A stretch of DNA of 64,000 nucleotides. It comes from DASSUW01 sp963759375. GTDB taxonomy: Bacteria; Actinomycetota; Thermoleophilia; Solirubrobacterales; Solirubrobacteraceae. Positions 37,316 to 45,842 of the stretch are shown one piece after another; the first letter of the stretch is position 1, and each line of letters begins with the position of its first letter. The notes beneath the pieces were generated by a model. The model ran no database searches. It was not told the DNA's origin and saw only the letters and a list, made by a program, of their open reading frames with translations. The stretch spans positions 511,916-575,915 of the forward strand of contig CAVWYY010000001.1 in assembly GCA_963759375.1 (NCBI GenBank), in the 5' to 3' direction. Position numbers and translations under genes: made by a program.

Positions 37316-38457
37316 AGCGCGGCGATCTCCGCGTCGGAGAACCCGGCCTCGCCCAGGACCTCGGCCGTGTGCTCGCCGAGCAGCGGCGCCGGCCGCCGCA
37401 CCGACCCGGGCGTCTCGCTGAGCTTGACCGGGATCCCCAGCGCGCTGATCCGGCCCTCGACCGGATGGTCGAGCCGGACCTCCATCTCGCGCGCCTGCGT
37501 GTGGGGGTCCTCGAACACCTGCCGGTAGTCGTGGATCGGCCCGCACGGCACGCCGGCCTCGGAGAGCACGGCGACCCAGTCGTCGGTCGAGCGCGCGGCG
37601 AGCGCGGACTCCAGCTCGGCCTCGAGCGCCTCGCGATTGGCCATCCGTGCATCGTTCGTCGCAAACCGCTCGTCCGCCGCCAGCTCCGGCCGGCCGATCG
37701 CGTCGCACAGCCGCTGCCACAGCCGCTGGTTGTTGGCGCCGACCGTGATGTACCCCTCACGGGTGCGCAGCGCCTGGTAGGGCGCGCTGAGGCGGTGGGC
37801 GGAGCCGAGCGGCTGCGGGGTCCGGCCGGTGCCCCACAGCTCCGCGGTCTCCCAGATCGACAGCGCCAGCGCCGCTTCGAACAGCGACGTGTCGATCCGC
37901 TGCCCCCGGCCGGTGCGCTCGCGAGCGACGACGGCCGACAGGATCGCGACCGCGCAGAACAGCCCCGCGGAGAGGTCGCTGATCGGGATCCCGCACTTGA
38001 CCGGGTCGCCGCCCGGCTCGCCGGTGACGCTCATGACGCCGGACAGGCCCTGGGCGATCAGGTCGTATCCCGGCCGCTGCGCGTACGGCCCGGTCTGCCC
38101 GAAGCCCGAGACGCTCGCGTAGATCAGCCGCGGGTTGAGCTCGCACAGCGTCTCCCAGTCCGCGCCGAGCCGGGCGGCCACGCCCGGCCGGTAGTTCTCG
38201 AGCAGCACGTCGGTCTCGGCCACGAGCCGGTGCAGCACGGCCTGATGCTCCGGCGTCTTGAGGTCGAGCGCCACGGAGCGCTTGTTGCGGTTGACGGCGA
38301 GGAAGGCCGCGGTGCCGAGCGACTCGCGCGTGGAGTCGCCCTCCGGCGGCTCGACCTTCACGACGTCGGCGCCCATGTCGGCGAGCACCTGGCCGCAGAA
38401 CGGCCCGGCCATCACCTGGGTCAGCTCCAGGATCCGCAGCCCGGCGAGCGCGCTCAC
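37312..38457 (-). CDS. Family III CoA-transferase (CaiB/BaiF)
   Basis: A 381-residue CoA-transferase. LRILELTQVMAGPFCGQVLADMGADV, VNRNKRSVALDLKTPE, ENYRPGV and SGFGQTGPYAQRPGYDLIAQG are hallmark stretches; the catalytic Asp lies in PISDLSAGLFCAVAIL. It moves CoA between carboxylic acids, creating the thioester presumably used by the crotonase next to it. GTG start overlaps the aminotransferase stop by four bases. Confidence 0.92.
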   Translation of the reverse strand: MSALAGLRILELTQVMAGPFCGQVLADMGADVVKVEPPEGDSTRESLGTAAFLAVNRNKRSVALDLKTPEHQAVLHRLVAETDVLLENYRPGVAARLGADWETLCELNPRLIYASVSGFGQTGPYAQRPGYDLIAQGLSGVMSVTGEPGGDPVKCGIPISDLSAGLFCAVAILSAVVARERTGRGQRIDTSLFEAALALSIWETAELWGTGRTPQPLGSAHRLSAPYQALRTREGYITVGANNQRLWQRLCDAIGRPELAADERFATNDARMANREALEAELESALAARSTDDWVAVLSEAGVPCGPIHDYRQVFEDPHTQAREMEVRLDHPVEGRISALGIPVKLSETPGSVRRPAPLLGEHTAEVLGEAGFSDAEIAAL

Positions 38458-39635
38458 GCGGCGACGGGCTCGAGCGCGAGCCGGTCGAGCGCCGCCTCGA
38501 CGCCGCGGCGGACCGGCACGCCGGCGATGCGCAGGCCCATCTCGACGCCGCACAGCGTCCCGGCCAGCATGAGGTCGTTGAAGTCGCCCAGGTGGCCGAT
38601 GCGGAACACGCGCCCGGCGAGCTTGCCGAGCCCGGCGCCGAGCGACATGTCGAAGCGCTCGAGGATGATCCGGCGCACGTCGTCGGCGTCGACGCCGTCC
38701 GGGACCACCACCGCGGTCAGCGCGGCCGAGTGCTCGCGCTCGTCGGCGCACAGCACCTCCAGGCCCCAGGCGCGGACGGCGGCGCGGGTGGCCTCGGCGT
38801 GCCGCCGGTGGCGCGCGAAGACGTTCTCGAGCCCTTCCTCGCGGAGCATGGCCAGCGCCTCGCGCAGCCCGTAGAGCAGGTTCGTCGCCGATGTGTAGGG
38901 CCAGAAGCCGTTCTCGTTGGCGGCGATGATCGGCGCCCAGTCCCAGTACGAGCGCGGCAGCCGCGCGCGGCTGGAGGCGGCCAGCGCCTTCTCGCTGACG
39001 GCGTTGAAGCCGAGGCCGGCCGGGAGCATCAGGCCCTTCTGCGAGCAGCCGACGGTCACGTCGACGCCCCACTCGTCGTGCCGGTAGTCGATCGAGCCGA
39101 GCGAGGAGATCGTGTCGACCAGCAGCAGCGCGTCCGAGCCGGCGGCGTCGATCGCCTCGCGGACCTCGGGGACGCGGCTGGTCACGCCCGTCGACGTCTC
39201 GTTGTGCACGACCATCACCGCGGCGATCGACGGGTCCGAGCGCAGGACCGCCGCCACCTTGTCGGGATCGACGCCGTGGCGCCAGTCGCCCGGCACCCAG
39301 TCGACCTCCAGGCCGAGCCGCTCGGCCATCGCCTTCCACAGCGTCGCGAAGTGGCCGGTCTCGAAGGCCAGCACGCGGTCGCCGGGCGACAGCGTGTTGA
39401 CCAGCGCGGCCTCCCAGGCGCCCGTGCCCGACGACGGGTAGATGACCACCGGGCCATCGGTGCGGAACACCTCGCGGGTTCCGGCCAGGACCTCCTGGCC
39501 GAGTGCGGCGAAGGCCGGCCCGCGATGGTCGATCGTCGGGTTGTCGATCGCGCGCAGCACCCGGTCAGGCACGTTCGTCGGCCCCGGGATCTGCAGGAAG
39601 TGACGTCCCACCGGTGCATGAGGGTAGACATTCAT
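38454..39635 (-). CDS. Class V aminotransferase, serine-glyoxylate type
   Basis: A 393-residue pyridoxal-phosphate enzyme. FLQIPGPTNVPDRVLRAI, PSSGTGAWEAALVNTLSPGD and VDTISSLGSIDYRHDEWGVD are family stretches, and the PLP lysine is in VGCSQKGLMLPAGLGF. Relatives transfer the amino group from serine or alanine to glyoxylate. It heads the leftward operon with the CoA-transferase and crotonase. The divergent FAD-FeS dehydrogenase could supply glyoxylate. ATG 39635 is used; GTG 39611 is a plausible shorter start beginning MGRHFLQIPGP. Confidence 0.88.
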   Translation of the reverse strand: MNVYPHAPVGRHFLQIPGPTNVPDRVLRAIDNPTIDHRGPAFAALGQEVLAGTREVFRTDGPVVIYPSSGTGAWEAALVNTLSPGDRVLAFETGHFATLWKAMAERLGLEVDWVPGDWRHGVDPDKVAAVLRSDPSIAAVMVVHNETSTGVTSRVPEVREAIDAAGSDALLLVDTISSLGSIDYRHDEWGVDVTVGCSQKGLMLPAGLGFNAVSEKALAASSRARLPRSYWDWAPIIAANENGFWPYTSATNLLYGLREALAMLREEGLENVFARHRRHAEATRAAVRAWGLEVLCADEREHSAALTAVVVPDGVDADDVRRIILERFDMSLGAGLGKLAGRVFRIGHLGDFNDLMLAGTLCGVEMGLRIAGVPVRRGVEAALDRLALEPVAA

Positions 39636-39638
39636 CCC

Positions 39639-42419
39639 GTGGAGGAACTGGTTGACGCGCTGCGGCGCGAGCTCGCGGGCGAGGTGCGCGCCGATGCGTA
39701 CACGCGCCATCTGTACGCGTCCGACGCGAGTATGTACGCCCGCGAGCCGCGTGTGGTGGCGTTCCCGCGGGGCGCCGACGACGTCGCCGCGGCGATCGCG
39801 CTCGCCGGCCGGTTCGACGTCCCGGTGGTCAGCCGCGGCGCGGGCACGAGCCTGACCGGCCAGACGATCGGCGCCGGGGCGGTGGTGCTCGACACCTCGC
39901 GCCACATGGATGCGATCGGCGAGATCGACACCGGGAACCGGCGCGTGCGCGTGGGCCCGGGCGTGGTGCAGGACGACCTCAACCGTGCGGCCGCGCCGCT
40001 CGGCCTCGGCTTCGGGCCGGACACCTCGACCTCGAACCGGGCCACGATCGGCGGGATGATCGGCAACAACTCGTCGGGCAGCCACTCGATCGTCTACGGC
40101 ACGACCGTCGACCACGTGCAGGAGCTCGACGTCGTGCTGGCCGACGGCTCGCGGGCCACGCTCGGGCGCGATGCCGGGCCGCCGCGGATCCGCGATGGAC
40201 TGCGCGCGATCCTGCGCGACCACGCGGGCGCGATCGCCACCGGCTACCCCCAGCACTGGCGCCAGTCCGGCGGCTACCGGCTCGACCGGCTGGCGCGCGA
40301 CTTCGATCTGGCCAAGCTCGTCACGGGCAGCGAGGGCACGCTGGTGGCGATCACCGAGGCCACGGTCGGGCTCGTCGAGCTGCCGAAGGCGCGGCTGTTC
40401 GCGGTCGGCCACTTCGAGTCGATGCAGGACGCGATCGCCGCGACCGGCGCCGCGCTCGCGTTGCAGCCCGCCGCCGTCGAGCTGATCGACCGCGCGATCC
40501 TCGAGCTCTCCCGCTCCAAGCTCGAGTACCGCTCGCTCGCCGACACGCTCGAGGGCGACCCGGGCGCGCTGCTGTTCGTCACGGTCTTCGCGGACTCCAA
40601 GGACGAGGCACGCGCGCAGCTCGACCGCCTCGAGTGGGACGCGTACCACACGATCGTGGCCGAGACGGCGGCCGAGCAGGCCGCGCTCACCAACGTCCGC
40701 AAGGCCGGCCTCGGCCTGCTGATGGCGGCCAGCGAGGGCTCGCGCCGGCCGCTCGCGTTCGTTGAGGACACCGCCGTGGCGCCCGAGCGGCTCAACGACT
40801 ACGTCGCGCGCTTCAAGGCGATCCTCGACGCGCACGGCCTGACCGCCGGCTGGTACGGCCACGCATCGGTCGGCTGCCTCCATATCCGCCCGTTCGTCGA
40901 CCTCACGGAGCCCGGCGGGATCGCGACGATGGAGGCGGTCGCCACCGAGGTCATGGAGCTGGTGGCCGAGTTCGGCGGCGTGAACTCGTCCGAGCACGGC
41001 GACGGCCGCGTGCGCAGCCGCTTCAACGAGCGCATCTTCGGTGACGACCTGTACGAGGCGATGCAGCGGACGAAGGAGCTGTTCGACCCGCACAACCGCC
41101 TCAACCCGGGCGTGATGGTCGACCCGGTGGCGATCACCGCCGACCTGCGCGACCCGGCTCTGCCGCCGGCCGGCCCGATCGAGACCCGGCTGTCGTTCGC
41201 CGAGCACGGCGGCATGCGCGGCGCGGCCGACCGCTGCCAGCGCATCGGCGCCTGCCGCAAGACCGGCACCGGCGTCATGTGCCCGTCCTACATGGCCACG
41301 CGCGAGGAGGAGCACGCCACGCGCGGCCGCGCCAACGCGCTGGTCAGGGCGCTCTCGCAGCCGGACCCGAAGGCGGCGCTCGGCGACGAGCGGCTGCACG
41401 AGATCCTCGACCTGTGCCTCGAGTGCAAGGCGTGCAAGAGCGAGTGCCCGCTCAGCGTCGACATGGCGTCTCTGAAGGCCGAGTTCCTCTCGCACTACCA
41501 GGACGTCCACGGGGTACCGCTGCGCTCGAAGCTGTTCGGGTCGATCCGGCGGCTCAACCGCCTCGGCTCCGCGCTGGCGCCGGTGTCGAACTTCGCACCG
41601 CGGCGCCTGCTCGAGCGCGTGGCCGGGATCGACCGCCGCCGGCCGCTGCCGCGGTTCACCCGCAACACGCTCATCCGCTGGGACGAGCGGCGGGAGAAGG
41701 GCACCGGCCGCGAGGTCGTGTTCCTGGCCGACTCGTTCACCACGTTCACCGAGCCGGCGGTGGGCCGCGCGGCGATCGAGCTGCTCGAGGCGGCGGGCTA
41801 CGCCGTGCGGCTCGAGTCGGCCGGCTGCTGCGGCCGCGCGAGCATCTCCAAGGGCATGCTCGACCAGGCGGGGGACATGGCCGCGGACATGACCGCGCGG
41901 CTCGCCCCGTACGCCGAGCGCGGCGTGCCGATCGTCGGCTGCGAGCCGTCATGCCTGCTCACCCTGCGCGAGGAGCATCTGGCGCTGCAGCCGGGCGACG
42001 AGCGCGCGCAGGCCGTGGCCGGCCACGCGCGGCTGGTCGAGGAGCTGCTCGTCGCAGCGGTCGACGCGGGCGATCTGCGGCTGAAGCCGTTGCCGCGGCG
42101 GATCGTGTTCCACGGCCACTGCCACCAGAAGGCGCTGGCCGGCACCCGCGCCACGGTGGAGCTCCTGCGTCGCATCCCTGACGCCGAGGTCGTCGAGCTC
42201 GACGCCGGCTGCTGCGGGATGGCCGGCTCGTTCGGGTTCGAACGCGAGCACTACGACCTGTCGTTGCAGATCGGCGAAACGCGATTGTTTCCCGCGCTGC
42301 GCGGGGAGGACCCGAACACCCTGGTTGCAGCGACCGGGGTGTCGTGCCGGCAGCAGATCGCGCACGGGGTGGGTCGGGAGGCCCGTCACCCGGTGCAGAT
42401 CGTGAGGGAGGCGCTGTAA
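39639..42419 (+). CDS. FAD/4Fe-4S D-2-hydroxyacid dehydrogenase (GlcD-GlcF fusion type)
   Basis: A 926-residue flavoprotein oxidising a 2-hydroxyacid such as glycolate, D-lactate or D-2-hydroxyglutarate. The FAD domain has VVSRGAGTSLTGQTIGAG and IGGMIGNNSSGSHSIVYG; the GlcD C-terminal domain ends near DPHNRLNPGVMVD. The Fe-S part has CQRIGACRKTGTGVMCPSY and CLECKACKSECPLSVDM. Two CCG motifs follow (SAGCCGRASISKG and DAGCCGMAGSFGFE). Fusion of all parts matches the YdiJ-like family. GTG 39639 is used; ATG 39618 is also possible but would overlap the divergent gene start. Confidence 0.9.
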   Translation: MEELVDALRRELAGEVRADAYTRHLYASDASMYAREPRVVAFPRGADDVAAAIALAGRFDVPVVSRGAGTSLTGQTIGAGAVVLDTSRHMDAIGEIDTGNRRVRVGPGVVQDDLNRAAAPLGLGFGPDTSTSNRATIGGMIGNNSSGSHSIVYGTTVDHVQELDVVLADGSRATLGRDAGPPRIRDGLRAILRDHAGAIATGYPQHWRQSGGYRLDRLARDFDLAKLVTGSEGTLVAITEATVGLVELPKARLFAVGHFESMQDAIAATGAALALQPAAVELIDRAILELSRSKLEYRSLADTLEGDPGALLFVTVFADSKDEARAQLDRLEWDAYHTIVAETAAEQAALTNVRKAGLGLLMAASEGSRRPLAFVEDTAVAPERLNDYVARFKAILDAHGLTAGWYGHASVGCLHIRPFVDLTEPGGIATMEAVATEVMELVAEFGGVNSSEHGDGRVRSRFNERIFGDDLYEAMQRTKELFDPHNRLNPGVMVDPVAITADLRDPALPPAGPIETRLSFAEHGGMRGAADRCQRIGACRKTGTGVMCPSYMATREEEHATRGRANALVRALSQPDPKAALGDERLHEILDLCLECKACKSECPLSVDMASLKAEFLSHYQDVHGVPLRSKLFGSIRRLNRLGSALAPVSNFAPRRLLERVAGIDRRRPLPRFTRNTLIRWDERREKGTGREVVFLADSFTTFTEPAVGRAAIELLEAAGYAVRLESAGCCGRASISKGMLDQAGDMAADMTARLAPYAERGVPIVGCEPSCLLTLREEHLALQPGDERAQAVAGHARLVEELLVAAVDAGDLRLKPLPRRIVFHGHCHQKALAGTRATVELLRRIPDAEVVELDAGCCGMAGSFGFEREHYDLSLQIGETRLFPALRGEDPNTLVAATGVSCRQQIAHGVGREARHPVQIVREAL

Positions 42420-42440
42420 CAGACCTTGCAGGGGGGTCCG

Positions 42441-43754
42441 ATGTCCGACGAGCTCATCTCAATACTCATCCTCGTCGCGGTGTTCGCTGTCGCGACGCTG
42501 CTGCCCATCAACATGGGCGTGCTGGGGCTGGTGGCCGCCTTCGGGGTCGGCACCGCCATGGGGGTGTCGGAGGACGACATCTTCGCCGGGTTCCCCGGTG
42601 ATCTCTTCATCATCCTCGTCGGCATCACCTACCTGTTCGCGATCGCGTCGAACAACGGGACGGTGGACTGGCTGGTTCATGCGGCGGTGAGAGCGGTGGG
42701 CGGCCGGACGGCCGCGATCCCGTGGGTGATGTTCCTGGTGACCGCGGTACTGACCGCCTCCGGCGCGGTGGTGCCCGGCGCAGTGGCGATCGTGGCACCG
42801 ATCGCGCTCGGCTTCGCGGTGACCTACGGCATCAACCCGGTGCTCATGGGCCTGCTCGTGGTCAACGGCGCCAGCGCCGGCGGCTTCTCGCCGATCAGCG
42901 TGTTCGGCAGCATCGTCAACGGCGTCGTCGAGCGGGCCAACCTCGAGGAGAACGCGATGCTGCTGTTCGTCTCCTCGTTCGTCTTCAACCTCGGCCTGAG
43001 CGTCGTGGTGTTCCTGCTGTTCGGCGGTCGCGACCTGCTGCGCCGCCGCGTCGACACCGGCGATTCCTCAGGCCGTTTCGAGCGGTCGGAGGAGCGGGCG
43101 CGCACGCCGATCGCCGGCGGCTCGGCCGCGGCGACCACCGTCGGCGAGATGCCGACGCTGGACCGCGACAAGGCGCTCACGCTGGTCGGCATCGTCGTGC
43201 TGATCGTCGTCGCGCTGGCGTTCGACGTCGACGTCGGATTCGTCGCGCTGTCGATCGCCGCGGTGCTGTCGCTGATCATGCCCGCGGCGAGCAAGGACGC
43301 CGTGAACAAGATCGCCTGGCCGACCGTGCTGCTGATCTGCGGCGTGGTCACCTACGTGAGCCTGCTCGAGACGCTGGGGTCGATCGACTGGCTCGGCGAG
43401 CAGGTCGCGGGCATCGGCTCGGCGCTCTTCGCCGCGCTGCTGATCTGCTACGTCGGCGGCGCCGTGTCGGCGTTCGCGTCGACCACCGGCATCCTCGGCG
43501 CGCTGATCCCGCTTGCCGTTCCGTTCCTGGAGACCGGGGCGATCGGTGCGGTGGCGCTGATCATCGCCCTGTCGATCTCGTCCTCGGTCGTGGACTCGAG
43601 CCCGTTCTCGACGAGCGGCGCGCTGGTGGTGGCGAACTCGCCCGCCGAGAAACGGGACTTCGTGTTCAGGCGGCTGATGCAGTGGGGGATGAGCATGGTC
43701 GTCATCGCCCCACTGCTCGCCTGGCTGATCTTCGTCGTGCCGGGGTGGCTCTAA
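42441..43754 (+). CDS. Dicarboxylate carrier, MatC-N/SLC13-like
   Basis: A 437-residue carrier with about eleven helices. The N-terminal region (LLPINMGVLGLVAAFGVGTAMG) is like the MatC N-terminal domain of malonate/dicarboxylate carriers. VNGASAGGFSPISVFG and SSVVDSSPFSTSGALVVAN are the two pore-loop stretches. A long polar loop near residues 205-240 divides the halves. It follows the FAD-FeS dehydrogenase gene after 21 bases and may bring in the acid that enzyme oxidises. AGGGGGG precedes the ATG. It converges on the Tat-exported oxidoreductase gene with a 4-base overlap. Confidence 0.8.
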   Translation: MSDELISILILVAVFAVATLLPINMGVLGLVAAFGVGTAMGVSEDDIFAGFPGDLFIILVGITYLFAIASNNGTVDWLVHAAVRAVGGRTAAIPWVMFLVTAVLTASGAVVPGAVAIVAPIALGFAVTYGINPVLMGLLVVNGASAGGFSPISVFGSIVNGVVERANLEENAMLLFVSSFVFNLGLSVVVFLLFGGRDLLRRRVDTGDSSGRFERSEERARTPIAGGSAAATTVGEMPTLDRDKALTLVGIVVLIVVALAFDVDVGFVALSIAAVLSLIMPAASKDAVNKIAWPTVLLICGVVTYVSLLETLGSIDWLGEQVAGIGSALFAALLICYVGGAVSAFASTTGILGALIPLAVPFLETGAIGAVALIIALSISSSVVDSSPFSTSGALVVANSPAEKRDFVFRRLMQWGMSMVVIAPLLAWLIFVVPGWL

Positions 43755-45790
43755 GGCAGGTCCTGAACCGCCCGGTAGGCCTCGTTGATCGCGCTGTGCG
43801 TGTAGGCGAACGCGCCGGAGTCGCTGTTGGCGATCGCCACGTTCTTGTAGGGCTTGCGGCCCTTCACCTGCGGCTGGTCCGCCACCGGCCCGAACAGTGA
43901 GGGGTCGTAGGTCGACGTCAGCTCGTAGGCGTAGCCGTAGTTCCAGCGGTTGACCATGATCGAGTGGATGTCCCGCTCGGGGTCGAAGTCGCCGCCGGAC
44001 TTGTTCAGCGTCCGGTCGAGCACGTCGACGATCGCCCGCTCGTAGTCGCGGAAGCTCATCTCGAGCAGGGTCCGCCGGCCCTCCTCGTACGACTCGAGCT
44101 GCGAGCGCGCCTTCAGGCTGCCCGGCGTACACGTGAGGCTGATCAGCGCCGGCTTGTCCGGGGTGTTCGGCGTCGGCCCGTAGACGCTGCCGAAGCGCAC
44201 TCCGGCCTGCAGGCTCGTCGAGTCCCAGAACAGGCTGTTGCCCCGCGGCGTGATGCTGGAGATCTTCGCGTCCGCGAACGCCTGCCAGTTGTTCAGGCCG
44301 ACGCGGCAGTAGATGAGCGGCGCCTTGCGCGCGTAGTCGAGGTTCTTGATCTGGTTCTTCGGCAGCCCGTCGACCAGGCGGGCCGTCACGCGGTTCCAGC
44401 ACGCCATCACCACGTGCTTCGCCCGCACGCGCTCGCCCTTGCGGCAGTCGCCGCCGGTCGGCACGTAGACGATCTCCGCCAGCTTGCTCCGACCGTGCGC
44501 CGGCTGGACGTCGACGACCGTGTGGTTGAGCCGGATGCGCACCTTGTGGTCGCGCCGGTCGAGCTCGCCGTAGTCCGCCTTGGCGATCAGGATGTTCTCC
44601 TGGTTCGGGCGGGCGCCGTTGACGTCGCCGATCACCGACGGGATCAGCTTGCTCACGAGCAGCCGCAGGAGCGAGGTGTTGCCGTCCGGCCACGCGCGGG
44701 TGGGCCCGCCGTTCTCCTGCATGTCCTGCTGGGCCGTGCGGCCGATCCCCGGGAAGATCGTCGGCTCGAGGCCGAGGCCCGCGAAGCCGTCCTCCTCCAG
44801 CGCCCACATGTCGCCGGCCTGGGTGACGTGGATGCCGGCCGCGAACAGACCGTGGGAGTTGCGCTGGAACCAGCCCGTCGCCTGCTCGTTGAGCCCGACG
44901 TACTTCTTCAGGTACTGCTTGTAGGTGATCCGGGCGAGGATCGCCTTCTTCTCCTGGTCGGTCTTCGGGCCGTGCTTGAGCGCGATCCAGTCGGTGTCCT
45001 CATCCTCGATCGCCCGGACGATCCCGGCCTGTGCCTCGGCCGAGTACGGCGTCGTCTTGAGGAACTCCGCGAGGCCGACGCTGCCGCTCGTATTCGGGAC
45101 GATGTAGTCCTTGCCCCAGTCCTTGCGCGGGAACAGGTAGTTCTGGCGCAGGCCGTAGGAGGCCGGGATCCCCGGCCCGGTCGTGCTCGGGAACACGTTC
45201 GGCGTCACCCCGCAGAACGCGAGCATGTCCAGCGCGGGCTGGCCGTAGGAGCCGGGGATGTCGAGCAGGGATCCCGCCGGCCGGTTCCACGTGCCGATGC
45301 TGTCGAGGTTCACGGTGCCGCCGTTGCGCAGCAGCGTCGTGTCCCCGATGTGGAACTCGTTGCGGTGCGAGTGCCCGCCGAAGTCGGGCAGCGGATCGAT
45401 CAGCAGGATCTTCGCGTTCGCGCCGAAGCGGTCCTGGTACCACTTGGCGGCGGCGAGGCCGCTGGCCCCGGCGCCGACCACGACCAGGTCGTACGTGTCG
45501 TCGACGTCGCGCACGTGCCGCGGATGGATGCCCGGGCCGCCCTTGGTGGAGTGCACGTCGCGCGGGTTCGGAAGCCCGTCGAACGCCATCGTGTCGCGGA
45601 TCACCGCGTTGCGCTGGCCGACGACCCCGGTGTCGGTGGGCGGATAGGGCGTGTGCTGCTGGTGGTGCCGGGAGGCCGCGAGCGCGGCCTCGGCGCCGGT
45701 CAGGTGCGGAGCGGCTGCGGCGGCCGCCAGACCCGCAGCGGTGATCGCAACGCCGTCGAGGAAGTCGCGGCGCGTGATGTTGTCGGCCAT
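43751..45790 (-). CDS. Tat-exported flavin amine oxidase-like protein (spermidine dehydrogenase-like)
   Basis: A 679-residue protein with a twin-arginine signal (ITRRDFLDGVAITAAGLAAA). The dinucleotide motif DLVVVGAGASGLAAAKWY follows, then GGHSHRNEF, where flavin amine oxidases have GGR. The C-terminus SDSGAFAYTHSAINEAYRAV completes the FAD site. Overall layout and length resemble Pseudomonas spermidine dehydrogenase, so oxidation of a polyamine or other amine outside the membrane is likely. Divergent from ftsH. Confidence 0.78.
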   Translation of the reverse strand: MADNITRRDFLDGVAITAAGLAAAAAAPHLTGAEAALAASRHHQQHTPYPPTDTGVVGQRNAVIRDTMAFDGLPNPRDVHSTKGGPGIHPRHVRDVDDTYDLVVVGAGASGLAAAKWYQDRFGANAKILLIDPLPDFGGHSHRNEFHIGDTTLLRNGGTVNLDSIGTWNRPAGSLLDIPGSYGQPALDMLAFCGVTPNVFPSTTGPGIPASYGLRQNYLFPRKDWGKDYIVPNTSGSVGLAEFLKTTPYSAEAQAGIVRAIEDEDTDWIALKHGPKTDQEKKAILARITYKQYLKKYVGLNEQATGWFQRNSHGLFAAGIHVTQAGDMWALEEDGFAGLGLEPTIFPGIGRTAQQDMQENGGPTRAWPDGNTSLLRLLVSKLIPSVIGDVNGARPNQENILIAKADYGELDRRDHKVRIRLNHTVVDVQPAHGRSKLAEIVYVPTGGDCRKGERVRAKHVVMACWNRVTARLVDGLPKNQIKNLDYARKAPLIYCRVGLNNWQAFADAKISSITPRGNSLFWDSTSLQAGVRFGSVYGPTPNTPDKPALISLTCTPGSLKARSQLESYEEGRRTLLEMSFRDYERAIVDVLDRTLNKSGGDFDPERDIHSIMVNRWNYGYAYELTSTYDPSLFGPVADQPQVKGRKPYKNVAIANSDSGAFAYTHSAINEAYRAVQDLP

Positions 45791-45842
45791 GTCCCATCCT
45801 CTCCGGCAAACGGTTGCCGAGTCAAGTTGCGACAATCTTCCG

